From Candidatus Vallotiella sp. (ex Adelges kitamiensis) (GTDB lineage Bacteria > Pseudomonadota > Gammaproteobacteria > Burkholderiales > Burkholderiaceae): DNA of 64,000 bases. The translations under genes were made by a program, and so were the position numbers. The notes under the pieces were generated by a model that saw only the letters and a program-made list of their open reading frames with translations, did not search any database and had not been told where the DNA came from. Location of the stretch: positions 1,035,966 through 1,099,965 of the forward strand of contig NZ_CP080504.1 of assembly GCF_020342435.1 (NCBI RefSeq), in the 5' to 3' direction. Numbering within the stretch: the first letter of the stretch is position 1; each line of letters starts with the position of its first letter. This document shows positions 48,322 to 58,762 of the stretch, in pieces.

Positions 48322-48353
48322 CGATACCTTTCTAATAAATTAGAAAGGTATCG
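48322..48353. repeat. 15-bp-arm perfect hairpin
   Basis: CGATACCTTTCTAAT and its exact reverse complement flank two bases. It lies 243 bases after tRNA-Arg and just upstream of the AGGAG-led mini-ORF at 48378. No U-tract follows (AGGAAG), so it is not a standard terminator. Confidence 0.95.
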
Positions 48354-48377
48354 AGGAAGTTTACAGGAGCTAGTTAG

Positions 48378-48470
48378 ATGCAGGTCCAACGAGATGTAGA
48401 GATACGTAAGAAAGCTGCCGCTATCAAGCATTTTCAGCTATTTCTTAACTTGCATCCGGTGCAGAAATAA
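48378..48470 (+). CDS. Possible 30-residue ORF with ribosome binding site
   Basis: An ATG preceded by ACAGGAG (9-base spacing) opens a 30-codon frame, MQVQRDVEIRKKAAAIKHFQ and ten more residues. The peptide is basic and helical-looking. I do not recognise it. It may be the start of a dead gene or chance; the adjacent large hairpin makes it worth noting. Confidence 0.2.
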   Translation: MQVQRDVEIRKKAAAIKHFQLFLNLHPVQK

Positions 48471-49259
48471 GTGTTATGGATTTATACTTGGTAACTATCT
48501 ATATATAAAGTTATCGACATTATTTGGTGTGCAAGCCGTAGAAAATACAAGTAGGCTGATCGTATTTTCTGGCCGTGATTCCCTTCAGCTTCTAGTATTT
48601 ATTAGGTCGAGGGTGTTCTAAAATCGCAGTTCTTAAGAGATATAGAAGAGGAAATAATTGCACATAGAGCATGCCTATTTTAGTATTGTCGAGTGTAAAC
48701 TCACGGGGGTATTATAGAGGTGTAGTAAAAACAGATATGTACCTTGTCTAGGGTACGACCGTCAGTAGCGGTAGTTATGCAAGCCTGTCTGGCCTAGGTT
48801 TATATTAAGAATAGAATGCATTTCTAATGTGAGCACTGCTAAATATGATGGTATGCGCCCATCTTTTAATTTTAGCTATCAGTTGATTACTATATTATTT
48901 AATAAATCAATTAATATTGTTACAGCGTAGTTTTTATCGCTAACCTAGATATAGGCTGGTCTATTTTATTGGTGAGTACTTCTAGTAAAAACATTCGCTC
49001 GTGGCAAGGAAATACTCACTTTTTAAAATGGAAGAATATCATATGTTGTGAATAACAGTCGAGAGGTACTAAATTTGGTGTGCACTGAGATCCCTGAGAT
49101 GTTGCGAATTGTGATATTGCGTGTGGTACTGAAAGTTTGCTAAGTAAAGCTTTATCCAGATGCAACTATTTACTATCCTGATACAGGATGTCTCGATATA
49201 TTGATTGTAATTTCTATGAACAGAATACTGTCGATAAGTACATGGTGTAAACCAGCACA

Positions 49260-50030
49260 TCAACCAACAAAAGCTTTCTCGACTACATAGTGGCCTGGGA
49301 CTGAATTACTACCTTCTAAAAAACCAAGGCCATTAAGAAGTTTCCGTGCATCACGCAGCATATTTGGACTTCCACACAACATAATGCGGTTATTCTCGCT
49401 CGAGAATGGCGCTATGCCAAGTAGCGTAAATAATCTACCCGTTTCCATCAGCTCTGTGATGCGACCACGATTTTGGAACGGCTCACGCGTCACGGTTGGG
49501 AAATATATTAATTTTTCTCTGATTATTTCTCCTATATGCTCATGCATTGGCAGGTGTAAAGTAATATATTCTTTATATGCGAGCTCGTTAACGAAACGGC
49601 AGGTGTGTGTAAGAACGATTTTATCATAGCGATCATAGATTTCCCAGTCTTTTATAATTGATAAAAATGGAGCTAAGCCAGTTCCAGTGGATAGCAGCCA
49701 TAGTGTTTTACCTGGAAGTAGGTTATCAACCACTAATGTGCCAGTCGGTTTTTTTCCGATGTACACTTTATCGCCTATCTTCAGGTGTTGCAGCCTAGAA
49801 GTGAATGGGCCGTCCTGTACCTTAACGCTCAGGAATTCGAGGTTTTCCTCGTAGTTCGCACTTGCTAGACTGTACGCGCGTAGAAGCAGCTTATTGTTTA
49901 CTTCTAAACCAATCATGGTAAATTGACCGCTTTCGAAACGAAAACCTAGATCGCGTGTGCAAGTAAAGCTGAAAAGCGTGTTAGTCCAGTGGTGTACGCT
50001 TAGAATAGTTTGTTGGGTCAGATTACTCAT
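49260..50030 (-). CDS. fpr: Ferredoxin/flavodoxin-NADP+ reductase
   Basis: Fpr is an FAD enzyme that exchanges electrons between NADPH and ferredoxin or flavodoxin. The 256-aa length fits the bacterial Fpr subclass. The FAD-binding signature RAYSLAS is near residue 50, the second flavin motif GPFTSRL follows, the NADP-binding LLSTGTGLAPFLS is near 112, and the C-terminus VEKAFVG matches the family's usual ending. It stands alone between gene-poor stretches. It probably supports Fe-S cluster or oxygenase electron supply. Confidence 0.96.
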   Translation of the reverse strand: MSNLTQQTILSVHHWTNTLFSFTCTRDLGFRFESGQFTMIGLEVNNKLLLRAYSLASANYEENLEFLSVKVQDGPFTSRLQHLKIGDKVYIGKKPTGTLVVDNLLPGKTLWLLSTGTGLAPFLSIIKDWEIYDRYDKIVLTHTCRFVNELAYKEYITLHLPMHEHIGEIIREKLIYFPTVTREPFQNRGRITELMETGRLFTLLGIAPFSSENNRIMLCGSPNMLRDARKLLNGLGFLEGSNSVPGHYVVEKAFVG

Positions 50031-51312
50031 ACTATTTCAATCGGATTAGTGGTTGTCTAGCTCGAGACGTATAGCCGATTAGCTAAAATTAATTAGAGGT
50101 AACGCATTATTTTACTGCATATCATTACGTCTATCTGATTCTGAAGTAATAACGATGCTCTAGATATAAAGAGCAGAAGGTCAGATTATTAGTAATAAAA
50201 TGAGGGGGCTCACATCTAGTTAATAAAGTCGATAGTTAAAAACTATTATACTGAGTACCGATAAGTTCATCTTTACTTTATGCAATCTCTCTCAGAGGCC
50301 ATCTACAATAAATTGTCAGTACAAAACTATTCCTGACTAGATGGTCTTAGCCAATCATATGTTAGCCCGGGCCTGTTAATACAGTGTGGGTAGTTGCTCT
50401 CTATACTTCTCCCATTTAGCTTTAGATACGCTATGAATGTAGTGCGTAATTCGATAAATATGGCAATACTGCACTCGTTCAAAAATGCGGAAAATGTTCT
50501 AGTAGACTTGCTAGTTTTCAGTAAATCACACTTTTTAAGTCGTTAATATTATTAGGATCGCCACTATAAACCACTTTACCCTATCTTAGGATAAGATAAT
50601 ATGTATCGTATATCTGAAGCAATTGTTACCGAGGAGAGTGCTAGATAGCTGCTGCAGCTATTATCTTATGCGATATATAGTGGCACTTTTAAAGTAATAT
50701 GCTGTATTTAAATATAGTGTATAGCACTTTTCAGTGCTACTTCGTAGTTTTTTAGCTTTAGCTATGCTACGACTTTACAACAGCTAATATAGATACCGCT
50801 GAAATTAGCATATGCGACTACTCGATGCTAACTACTAGTTGGTTCTAACGGTAGACTTAATATGCAAAGATACTTTATATATGCATAATTTTACTAGACT
50901 AATCGTCTTCGTTGTACAAATAATTGCTCAAGCATCTGCTGGCGTAATGTAGATATTTTCATGTGCTTTTACGCTGAACTACATGATAAGGCTGCGTTGA
51001 CTTCTTCAGCTAGAAAACACATGTGAAAATATGCCAACCATATTTATGGAGTGTGCATATAATAGCACTGTAATTAGTTTGTTCTTAGAGTCCACGAGGG
51101 TGTGTAAGTACTCAGGTTTAATCCTTGAGTAAGACTTAAACAAAATTATTGGGGCGAGATATAGACTACTATAATTTTAGGTGGGAAAACGTAGCAAGAG
51201 ATTCAGGTTAATCTATAGCTTAAGAGCGAAAGTTGGATGGTTTCGAAGCCCGCGGTTTCTAATAAATAGAATAGTTAGATTCAATAGAACATAAACAGGC
51301 TAGTCGAATAAG
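50031..51312. other. Gene desert between fpr and midA
   Basis: About 1.3 kb, AT-rich and stop-dense in all frames. No recognisable remnant, RNA or strong repeat was found. Confidence 0.5.
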
Positions 51313-52515
51313 TTATAGTGTATGTGAACGATCACCGCCCTCGAAGGCGCTTAGTCTAGCATCGAAACCGCGATAAAATGCAATCACTTTAAATAACTCG
51401 CCCATTTCAGCCTCGGACAGCAATTTTTGTACCGCATTAGCCTGAGGTAGGAAGCGAACTGAGTCAGATGGGTCTAGTTGTGCAAGCAAGTCTGTAATGC
51501 CGGCGTTTATTAAAAAGTGCGCCTGCGACGTGTATCCAAGCAAGAGTGCGCCCGCTTCGAGAGCTGCCTGTTTGATAGCGCTAAACTGCACGTGTGCGGT
51601 GATATCCTGTAAACCTGGGTATAAAAATGGGTTGCTATGAGCACGGTGTCGATAGTGGCACATTAGTGTGCCTTCCGTGCGCTGTGGATGGTAATACTCA
51701 GCAGCCGGGAAACCATAGTCGATGAACAACACCACGCCGCGGCTGAGTACTGAGCATACCGTATGTACGAATGCAGCTGCCGCCTCATGTGTCTCAGTCA
51801 CGTAATCGTGCTGGCCAGGGACATATGCAAGTGCAGCTGGCTGAGTCGTACCGGATAGAGGCCGATCAGCGAATACGAATCGGGAATCTGTCATGGCGAC
51901 GCCGCGTTCATACCAGAGGCCATCCCGACGCGCAAAAAGACGCACTGGCATTGCATCAAGAACTTCGTTACCAATAATTACACCATCCACTTGCCCTGGG
52001 AGCGTATCGACCCATTGGACGCAGCGGATAAACTTCCGTGCGGTTTTTGCAATGTATTCGCGTTGTTTCTCTCTTAACTCACTAGATAATTCTACAATCG
52101 TGTAGCGTGTACACTTGACACCAAGCACATCCAAAGTACGCAGTAATACGGCAGCAAGTTTACCCGTTCCAGCTCCAAATTCAACTATATGACGAGTTCT
52201 GGTAGCACTAAGTATCTCGGATATTGGTCTAGCGAGAGTTTGAGTAAACAGTGGCGTGAGTTCCGGGGCAGTAATAAAGTCACTGCCGTCGTCGGGGCTA
52301 CGGCCAAACTTAACTGTACCACTGCTATAGTAGCCTAGGCCTGGTGTGTAGAGAGTAAGTTCCATGTGCCTATCGAATGGCAGCCAACCTCCAGATTCGG
52401 TTATTTTCTGGGTGATATGCTGTACCAAAGCGTATAAGTTCGTGAGCGCAGTGTCGTTAGGAACAGGTAAACTATCCTGCTGCATTATATTTAACTTTAT
52501 CTCGGCATTATTCAT
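51313..52515 (-). CDS. SAM-dependent methyltransferase, MidA/NDUFAF7 family
   Basis: This 400-aa protein belongs to the DUF185/MidA family. The mitochondrial member NDUFAF7 methylates an arginine of a respiratory complex I subunit. Signature stretches are LTLYTPGLGYYSSGTVKFG with DFITAPELTPLF, and the SAM-binding IVEFGAGTGKLAAVLL near residue 107. VIIGNEVLDAMPVRLF and GVVLFIDYGFPAAEYYHPQR are also family-typical. A bacterial substrate is not established. The gene is intact, and in Burkholderia it lies beside the SDR-folB-ttcA genes, which matches here. Confidence 0.9.
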   Translation of the reverse strand: MNNAEIKLNIMQQDSLPVPNDTALTNLYALVQHITQKITESGGWLPFDRHMELTLYTPGLGYYSSGTVKFGRSPDDGSDFITAPELTPLFTQTLARPISEILSATRTRHIVEFGAGTGKLAAVLLRTLDVLGVKCTRYTIVELSSELREKQREYIAKTARKFIRCVQWVDTLPGQVDGVIIGNEVLDAMPVRLFARRDGLWYERGVAMTDSRFVFADRPLSGTTQPAALAYVPGQHDYVTETHEAAAAFVHTVCSVLSRGVVLFIDYGFPAAEYYHPQRTEGTLMCHYRHRAHSNPFLYPGLQDITAHVQFSAIKQAALEAGALLLGYTSQAHFLINAGITDLLAQLDPSDSVRFLPQANAVQKLLSEAEMGELFKVIAFYRGFDARLSAFEGGDRSHTL

Positions 52516-52677
52516 GCGCTGATTAGAATCTAACTTCCTGATTTTCTGTGCTCTATCGTTCTGTTATAACGTCTTATTACGTTATAAGAGCGAGTGCATT
52601 CTTTGGTGCAAGATAAAATCATTATACCCGAGCACATTTTATAGGATTCTGCGCACGGAGACAAAAACTTAATATAG

Positions 52678-52968
52678 CTTCTGATCAACTTACTTTATCG
52701 AAAAATATACAACATTAATACCGCATACGTTCTCGATAGCCTCTTAGCTATGAGGCTATCGAAGCGGCTGACCTCAAAGCTAAAAGTCATGCCTATTGCA
52801 ATCGGACTCACCCTGCACTCTGGTGGTCAGTTCGATTTCAGATTTCTAGCAATAGAAAAGCCCAAACTACTTAGATAGTCATTAATATGACCAATGCGAC
52901 ATTGTAACGTGCCGCCTAATAGCAGCTTTGACGGTACGATGTTACTAATAAATGCAAGCGTATCTCAT
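52678..52968 (+). pseudogene. Short-chain dehydrogenase (pteridine reductase-like), decayed
   Basis: One open frame from 52678 reads LLYRKIYNINTAYV, similar to the family's 'LLDQKLYNLNPDYLSYT' active-site stretch. It then reads SKLKVMPIAIGLTLHSGGQF, similar to 'KVRVVGVAPGLTL.SGGQ'. After a stop, FDGTMLLINASVSH near 52927 matches the usual end 'VTGTTLLVDGGQHL'. The catalytic Tyr-x3-Lys is damaged and the N-terminal Rossmann part is unreadable. It lies between midA and folB, where Burkholderia has this SDR. An 11-bp-arm hairpin lies inside it. Confidence 0.8.
52733..52762. repeat. 11-bp-arm perfect hairpin
   Basis: TCGATAGCCTC and its exact reverse complement flank an 8-base loop that itself contains TAGCTA. 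It sits in the dead SDR gene and disrupts the region that should carry the catalytic Lys. Confidence 0.8.
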
Positions 52969-53076
52969 ACTAACGATGTGCCCTGTAATATTTGTATAAG
53001 CGGTATGAGGGTAATGCTTACATGCCTGTTACATGGCATCTTACGCAACTTAGCTTCTACTTAACTAGATCTCCCT

Positions 53077-53472
53077 ATGCTCTCCGCCCTTTTTCACCCA
53101 AGACTAATAAACTGTCGACGCTTATTTTTACGTAACTATGAGATTTATATCAATATTGGCGCGCATGATTTCGAGAAACACGCTGAACAGCGTGTCATCG
53201 TCAATATCGATCTGTTTATACCGCTATCTGAGTCGACGCCGTGCGCCGATAAGTTAGTCGAAGTCGTTGACTATGATTTCATGCGCTCAACAATTGAACA
53301 ACGAATCTCACGCGGACATGTCAATCTGCAAGAAACATTGTGCGATGACGTTGCTGCTGCAATGTTATTGCACGAGAGCGTGAAGGCGGTACGTGTGTCG
53401 ACTGAGAAGCTTGATGTTTATCCCGACTGCAAGTCAGTAGGCATCGAAATTATTCGTATTAAAGAAGCTTAA
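53077..53472 (+). CDS. folB: Dihydroneopterin aldolase
   Basis: FolB cleaves 7,8-dihydroneopterin in folate synthesis and can epimerise it. The 131-aa product contains the T-fold core: NYEIYINIGAHDFEKHAEQRVIVNIDL, the family's Glu-bearing loop VVDYDFMRSTIEQ, and a C-terminal VRVSTEKLDVYPDCKSVGIEI. The first about 15 residues are not conserved. With the SDR beside it dead and folB intact, folate synthesis may still run. Confidence 0.9.
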   Translation: MLSALFHPRLINCRRLFLRNYEIYINIGAHDFEKHAEQRVIVNIDLFIPLSESTPCADKLVEVVDYDFMRSTIEQRISRGHVNLQETLCDDVAAAMLLHESVKAVRVSTEKLDVYPDCKSVGIEIIRIKEA

Positions 53473-53639
53473 TATGAGTATGTTTCGAGAACCTTAAGCT
53501 CTCGAGGACAATGAGCTGTTTAACTGCCCCGCCCAGAAAGTCGTACCGAATTAAGGTAGGCAAACCCGATAACGGTTTACGTATTTTTAGAAAAAGAGAC
53601 GTGTATTATTATAATTTATTACACTAGTATAGTGCTTAA

Positions 53640-54066
53640 GCTATATACTTAAATTTTAAGCAAAAGTTTTATATCAGAAATTAGGCTACGTACAGTATCA
53701 TCAGACATCTTGTATCCAAGAGTAAGATAGTGCTGTAGCATTTTGGCGTGGTATACATTATGTAATAAGCATGCCGTAAATGATGTTGCGTACCGAGATT
53801 ATAGTTCACTCCCAACAGCTGCCTATAAATTGTCCTTCTGAATTTAGGTAGCATGCTTAGAGGTGTGCCACCTAAATCAGCAGATTCCTCTACGGTAGTG
53901 TGCATAATTCTGTGAATTCAGGTTATTCCATTAAATCTGCGCAGTAGTTAGCGTGAACTTAAAGCGCGATAATATGGAGATGTCATTCTAAGAATAAAGA
54001 AAGTATTGCCCCGAACAGCTGGGGCACATGTTTGTTACCTTAGCCGATGCGTATTATCGCATCTGA
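53640..54066 (+). pseudogene. ttcA: tRNA 2-thiocytidine biosynthesis protein TtcA, decayed
   Basis: The remnant follows TtcA from the middle to the end. It reads FYIRN-stop-ATYSIIRHLV (family: FHIENQDTYSIVKRLV; the Gln codon became TAG), then IVLLNLGSMLRGVPPKSAD (family: [23 protein letters not shown]). VIPLNL and NLKRDNMEM (family: IIPCNLCGSQPNLKR.EMK) follow, then KYCPEQLGHMFVTLADAYY (family: RFPGRVDNMFNALANVVPS). Frames change several times. The PP-loop SGGKDS and both CxxC motifs are gone. The place between folB and glmU is its normal Burkholderia position. Confidence 0.93.
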
Positions 54067-54113
54067 TAAATCATTACTTGATGTTTATCTGCAAGCGGTG
54101 GGGAACAAATTAT

Positions 54114-54136
54114 GTGCACCACTGATAGTGGTGCAC
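54114..54136. repeat. 10-bp-arm perfect hairpin upstream of glmU
   Basis: GTGCACCACT and AGTGGTGCAC flank GAT, 128 bases before the glmU start and 48 bases after the ttcA stop. It is GC-containing and stable but lacks a U-run. It may be a former ttcA transcript end or a leader element of glmU. Confidence 0.75.
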
Positions 54137-54264
54137 TCCGAATTAAGTAATTCAACACGCCGTTAGGCTATGTTTCCAGCATGCTTGTATGTTAGTTATG
54201 CTACGGAATACAGTAAGCCCAATGTAAAAATTATCTTTTTGAGACATCCCTAGATGTTGATGTG

Positions 54265-55626
54265 GTGAATATTGTCATTCTTGCGGCTGGTATAGGCAAG
54301 CGCATGCACTCGGAGCGACCGAAAGTGCTACACCTACTGGCTGGCCGGCCAGTACTGTCTCATGTTATCTCTACGGCGCGGGCGCTAGCGACGAATCGGC
54401 TCATCGTGGTAGTTGGGCACGGTGCTGAGGCAGTGCGTGAAGCTATCGCGGCGCCCGATATTAAGTTTGTTTTACAGGCCGAGCAACAGGGTACAGGTCA
54501 TGCAGTTCAACAAGCGTTACCATTTATAGATCCATCACTGCCCACCCTGGTGTTGTACGGCGATGTGCCGCTTACGAGGGCCTCGACGCTGCGGCGGTTA
54601 GTTAAAGCAGCAGCTAACGGTCACTATGGGGTGCTTACAGTCACACTGGATGACCCATGCGGTTATGGTCGCATTGTACGAGATTGCGATGGACGGATTA
54701 TACGGATCATAGAGCAAAAAGATGCTAACCCGTGGCAGCGCCAAATTTGCGAGATCAATACTGGTATTGTCATCTCGCCGAGCGGACGGCTTGAGGCTTG
54801 GCTCAGCTCGTTAAAAAACGATAATATGCAACACGAGTTCTACTTGACTGATGTCGTCGAGCGGGCAATCAATGACGGTGTTGAGGTTGTTGGTGTGCAG
54901 CCAGATGACATTTGGGAGGCGCTCGGCGTGAATAACAAGCGTCAATTAGCTGATCTGGAGCGTGTCTATCAGCGTAACGAGGCACTGCGATTGCTAGACT
55001 CTGGCGTCACATTAGTTGATCCGTCGCGTATCGACGTGCGTGGTACGTTAGAGTGCGGGGCTGAGGTATTGATCGATGTCAATTGTGTGTTTGAGGGACA
55101 CGTTGTGCTAGGTGATTATGTAAACATTGAGCCAAACTGCGTTATCCGTGAGACAACGATCGCCGCAGGAACACGCGTGAACGCATTTACTTATATCGAT
55201 GGTGCTTGTCTGGGTGAGAATGTTGTGCTAGGCCCGTATGCTCGGCTACGTTCCGGGACTATCCTATCTAGTAATGCACATGTAGGTAACTTCGTCGAGA
55301 TTAAAAATGCAGTGCTCGGGCATTACGCAAAGGCCAATCATTTGAGCTACATAGGCGATGCTGACATCGGAGCGCGCGTGAACATTGGCGCAGGAACGAT
55401 TACTTGTAACTATGATGGGGTGAATAAACATCGTACCGTTGTCTGTGATGATGTATTCATAGGCTCTGACACGCAGCTTGTTGCACCGGTTATCGTAGGC
55501 TCAGGCGCGACGCTCGCCGCCGGTACAACTGTATGGCATGATGTGCCCGCTGGAGCACTGGCATTAAATGAGAAGACACAGATCGCAAAGACGGAGTATG
55601 CGCGACCGGTTAAGAAAAAAGCTTGA
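54265..55626 (+). CDS. glmU: Bifunctional GlcN-1-P acetyltransferase / UDP-GlcNAc pyrophosphorylase
   Basis: GlmU makes UDP-GlcNAc for peptidoglycan and LPS in two steps. The start is a GTG: two lie in tandem (54262 and 54265), and the second gives the usual MNIVILAAG. The N-terminal uridylyltransferase has [18 protein letters not shown] and the UTP-site VLYGDVPL. The C-terminal left-handed beta-helix has hexapeptide repeats and [17 protein letters not shown] with the catalytic-region His. About 453 aa, full length. glmS follows. Confidence 0.97.
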   Translation: MNIVILAAGIGKRMHSERPKVLHLLAGRPVLSHVISTARALATNRLIVVVGHGAEAVREAIAAPDIKFVLQAEQQGTGHAVQQALPFIDPSLPTLVLYGDVPLTRASTLRRLVKAAANGHYGVLTVTLDDPCGYGRIVRDCDGRIIRIIEQKDANPWQRQICEINTGIVISPSGRLEAWLSSLKNDNMQHEFYLTDVVERAINDGVEVVGVQPDDIWEALGVNNKRQLADLERVYQRNEALRLLDSGVTLVDPSRIDVRGTLECGAEVLIDVNCVFEGHVVLGDYVNIEPNCVIRETTIAAGTRVNAFTYIDGACLGENVVLGPYARLRSGTILSSNAHVGNFVEIKNAVLGHYAKANHLSYIGDADIGARVNIGAGTITCNYDGVNKHRTVVCDDVFIGSDTQLVAPVIVGSGATLAAGTTVWHDVPAGALALNEKTQIAKTEYARPVKKKA

Positions 55627-55685
55627 AAGACATTGTGCAATAGGCTAGTAAAACTAGAAACCTCTATTTTTCTCGGATAAATATC

Positions 55686-57503
55686 ATGTGTGGCATTGTT
55701 GGCGCGGTAGCGAAACGTAACATTGTCCCGGTTCTTATTGAGGGGTTGCGGCGTCTGGAATACCGAGGCTACGATTCGTGTGGTGTAGCTGCTATCGTCA
55801 ATGGTGTCGCTCGGTGCGCTCGTAGCATATCGCGCGTAGCGAACCTTGAACAGCAGATTCATGACATGCAACTTCTAGGAGAAACAGGCATCGCACACAC
55901 GCGTTGGGCAACTCATGGAGCACCAGTCGCACATAACGCGCATCCGATCTTTTCACACGACACGATTGCGCTGGTTCACAACGGGATTATCGAAAATCAT
56001 GAAACTCTTCGTGAAGGCCTGCAAGCGAGCGGGTATAAGTTTGTAACGCAAACCGATAGCGAGGTTATTGCGCATCTAATCTATAGTGTGTATCACGATA
56101 ATTTGTTTTCTGCCGTACGCGAAGCAGTAAAGAAGTTACATGGAGCCTATGCGATTGCAGTTTTTTCGAAAAACCAGCCACATAGAGTGTGCTGCGCGCG
56201 CGGTGGCTCACCACTAGTAGTTGGGTTAGGTCAACATGAAAATTTCATAGCTTCAGATGCGCTCGCCTTAGCAGGCATCACTAATCGTTTAATTTTTATT
56301 AAGGAAGGTGATGTAGTCGAATTGACGCTCGACGGTGTTCAGATTGCTGACCATAACGGCGTCCTTGTACAGAGGCGAATACATACGGTTAACTCCTATG
56401 ATAGCGCAGTGAAACTCGGGCCGTACCAGCATTTCATGCAAAAAGAAATTTTTGAGCAGCCTCAGGCTATTTCGGATACGATTGCACACATTGACGCATT
56501 TGAGCCTGAGCTGTTTGGGACTAACGCCAGCGATATACTTAATGAAATCGACAGCCTTCTAATTCTTGCATGCGGTACCAGCTATTACTCTGGTTTAACA
56601 GCGAAGTACTGGCTTGAATCGATCGCAAAAATTCCTACACATGTTGAGATTGCAAGCGAGTATCGCTATCGTGACTCTGTCCCGAACCCTCGATCACTAG
56701 TTGTAGTGATCTCGCAGTCAGGTGAAACAGCAGATACGCTCGCCGGGCTTAAGCATGCGCATGCGCTCGGACACTCGCATACGATGGCTATTTGTAATGT
56801 AGCAAGCAGCGCGATAGTGCGGTTTACCACCCTGCGCTTTCTGACACATGCAGGTACTGAAATAGGTGTGGCTTCGACAAAAGCATTCACAACGCAGCTT
56901 GTTGCTCTATTTGTACTTACAGTGACGCTTAAATGGTTGCGTGGTCACGCAGATTCGAATCTTCAAATGCAGTACCTGAAACAGTTGCGACACCTTCCGG
57001 CAGCACTTAATAGTGTGCTTGCGCTTGAGCCACAAATTATCGCATGGGCAGAAGAATTTTCACGCAAAGAAAACGTCCTCTTCCTGGGAAGAGGAATGCA
57101 TTATCCAATTGCACTGGAAGGCGCATTAAAGCTAAAAGAAACGTCATATATTCACGCTGAAGCATATCCAGCCGGCGAACTCAAGCATGGTCCGCTCGCA
57201 CTAGTGACTGAAGCAATGCCAGTAGTTACTGTTGCACCTAACGATATGCTACTTGAAAAACTAAAGTCTAATATCCATGAAGTCCGTACACGGGGGGGGC
57301 AGCTATATGTATTTGCTGATGCGGATACACGAATCGTTAATGACGAAGGTATTCATGTAATTCGAATGCCTGAGCATTATGGGCTGCTGTCGCCAATACT
57401 ACATGTAGTGCCGTTACAATTGCTCGCGTATCACACCGCCTGTGCACGTGGAACTGATGTAGATAAGCCACGAAATCTAGCTAAGTCAGTGACGGTAGAG
57501 TAA
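55686..57503 (+). CDS. glmS: Glutamine-fructose-6-phosphate aminotransferase
   Basis: GlmS makes glucosamine-6-phosphate from fructose-6-phosphate and glutamine, the first step to UDP-GlcNAc. The 605-aa protein starts [12 protein letters not shown], so Cys2 is the amidotransferase nucleophile. [16 protein letters not shown] and the SIS-domain stretches [15 protein letters not shown] and [15 protein letters not shown] are visible, ending [11 protein letters not shown]. It lies 59 bases after glmU. Confidence 0.98.
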   Translation: MCGIVGAVAKRNIVPVLIEGLRRLEYRGYDSCGVAAIVNGVARCARSISRVANLEQQIHDMQLLGETGIAHTRWATHGAPVAHNAHPIFSHDTIALVHNGIIENHETLREGLQASGYKFVTQTDSEVIAHLIYSVYHDNLFSAVREAVKKLHGAYAIAVFSKNQPHRVCCARGGSPLVVGLGQHENFIASDALALAGITNRLIFIKEGDVVELTLDGVQIADHNGVLVQRRIHTVNSYDSAVKLGPYQHFMQKEIFEQPQAISDTIAHIDAFEPELFGTNASDILNEIDSLLILACGTSYYSGLTAKYWLESIAKIPTHVEIASEYRYRDSVPNPRSLVVVISQSGETADTLAGLKHAHALGHSHTMAICNVASSAIVRFTTLRFLTHAGTEIGVASTKAFTTQLVALFVLTVTLKWLRGHADSNLQMQYLKQLRHLPAALNSVLALEPQIIAWAEEFSRKENVLFLGRGMHYPIALEGALKLKETSYIHAEAYPAGELKHGPLALVTEAMPVVTVAPNDMLLEKLKSNIHEVRTRGGQLYVFADADTRIVNDEGIHVIRMPEHYGLLSPILHVVPLQLLAYHTACARGTDVDKPRNLAKSVTVE

Positions 57504-57642
57504 TGAAGATATTCAGTGAGTGTTATCTAATGTGATCTATTAACCTCTAAGATTGTTGTAATGCTCTAGTTTTAGACGGCTCGCGTGCAATATCTTACGC
57601 TCCATAGCTTGTACAGACACAGTAGTGGTTTATCTGCGATAA

Positions 57643-57660
57643 GTGTCTGAGAACAGACAC
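57643..57660. repeat. 7-bp-arm hairpin
   Basis: GTGTCTG and CAGACAC flank a 4-base loop, 140 bases downstream of glmS. No U-run follows. Confidence 0.5.
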
Positions 57661-58547
57661 GTCGGGTTACCATGCTTCTGATGGATCTATCCTTAAGAGA
57701 TGGCGAGCACTTTCTCAGCATTTCGTGATGAGTGCACCCGGTGCGCGTGCTGCCGCGTTTATATGTACGAGATTCATCTCGTATCTGATCTGACTCCTGC
57801 AATTCCTGATGACTTTCCACAACTACCGGGATCGATATTCTCTTACAAGAATTTCATTGGTTTCCTATAGGGGATTGGCATATATCTGTGTAAGTATGCT
57901 AGTTTTTGAAAACTCTGGGAAGCAGGTTAGTTCTTATATCTATTTAGAGATCTATATATTTTTCATGGCTATGATGACATATAGAAGGTCTTGAGCAGAT
58001 TTTTTAGGATCTTCCTTGAATTATTCTATCAATCTGTAAGCCAAGATAATCTTTTTAAGCGGGCATAACAGTGTAGTGCCATTATTTCAATGGAGAAGAT
58101 ACGATATATTGGTATTCGCTGTCTGAGTCTGTCTTGTACTACTTAATGAAATGTTGCGTTAGTATTCACATAGAACTGTAGCCTTTTAATTAAACATAAC
58201 TATAGAGTCTACAGTACACCGTAAATCTAAATTTAAAAATATTTTTGAATTAGAATCGTCTGAAAGCGATTTTCATCAACCATTTTATAATTTGCAACAA
58301 TCCTTATTCTGTAGAGTCACAGTGAATTAAAAATTTATAACCCATTTTATATCCCAGTACTATGCTTTAATAATAGAACTAAAGTGTATCCGGTAGGCAT
58401 TAAAATATACCTGCATATTAGCACACAATCTTAGTAATTCAGCGGATCGCTCTTCATTTATCTTGTTTAGGGTCGAATAGAGGTTTGCGTTTTTTGGGGT
58501 AGTGTTTATACACAAACTCTCTTCTCCATATCTTTTGATATAGATTC

Positions 58548-58571
58548 AGCCCGCTAAGTAGCGGGCTTTTT
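58548..58571 (+). terminator. Intrinsic (Rho-independent) terminator
   Basis: AGCCCGCT-AAGT-AGCGGGCT followed by a T-run (TTTTTG) is the best intrinsic terminator in the window. No intact gene ends near it; glmS stops 1.04 kb upstream. It probably outlived a lost gene or RNA on the plus strand. Confidence 0.8.
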
Positions 58572-58742
58572 GAGCAATAAGCGCAATGACGACAAAATTA
58601 CGACATGTCAGAATGTATATGGCTATTTAGGGTAGCTTTAGGTTATTTTTTTATTTATTCGGGCCTATTACCATCATTAGCTTTAGACACATTTGCCACT
58701 CGTACATGCAAATAAACAAAATAATACTTTCTAAAATACTAG

Positions 58743-58762
58743 ATCTTTATGATCATAAAGAT
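58743..58762. repeat. 20-bp perfect palindrome
   Basis: ATCTTTATGA is followed directly by its reverse complement. It is AT-rich and loop-free, with no neighbouring gene. Confidence 0.6.

Larger units (their letters stand above)
48080..49259. other. Gap between tRNA-Arg and fpr
   Basis: Apart from the hairpin and mini-ORF listed, this 1.2-kb stretch shows no recognisable gene. It ends at the 3' end of fpr. Confidence 0.45.

Noticed and set aside
58440..58547. A tRNA or tmRNA-like sequence just before the orphan terminator
   Set aside because: I could not fold acceptor and T arms; no TTC-loop or CCA end fits.
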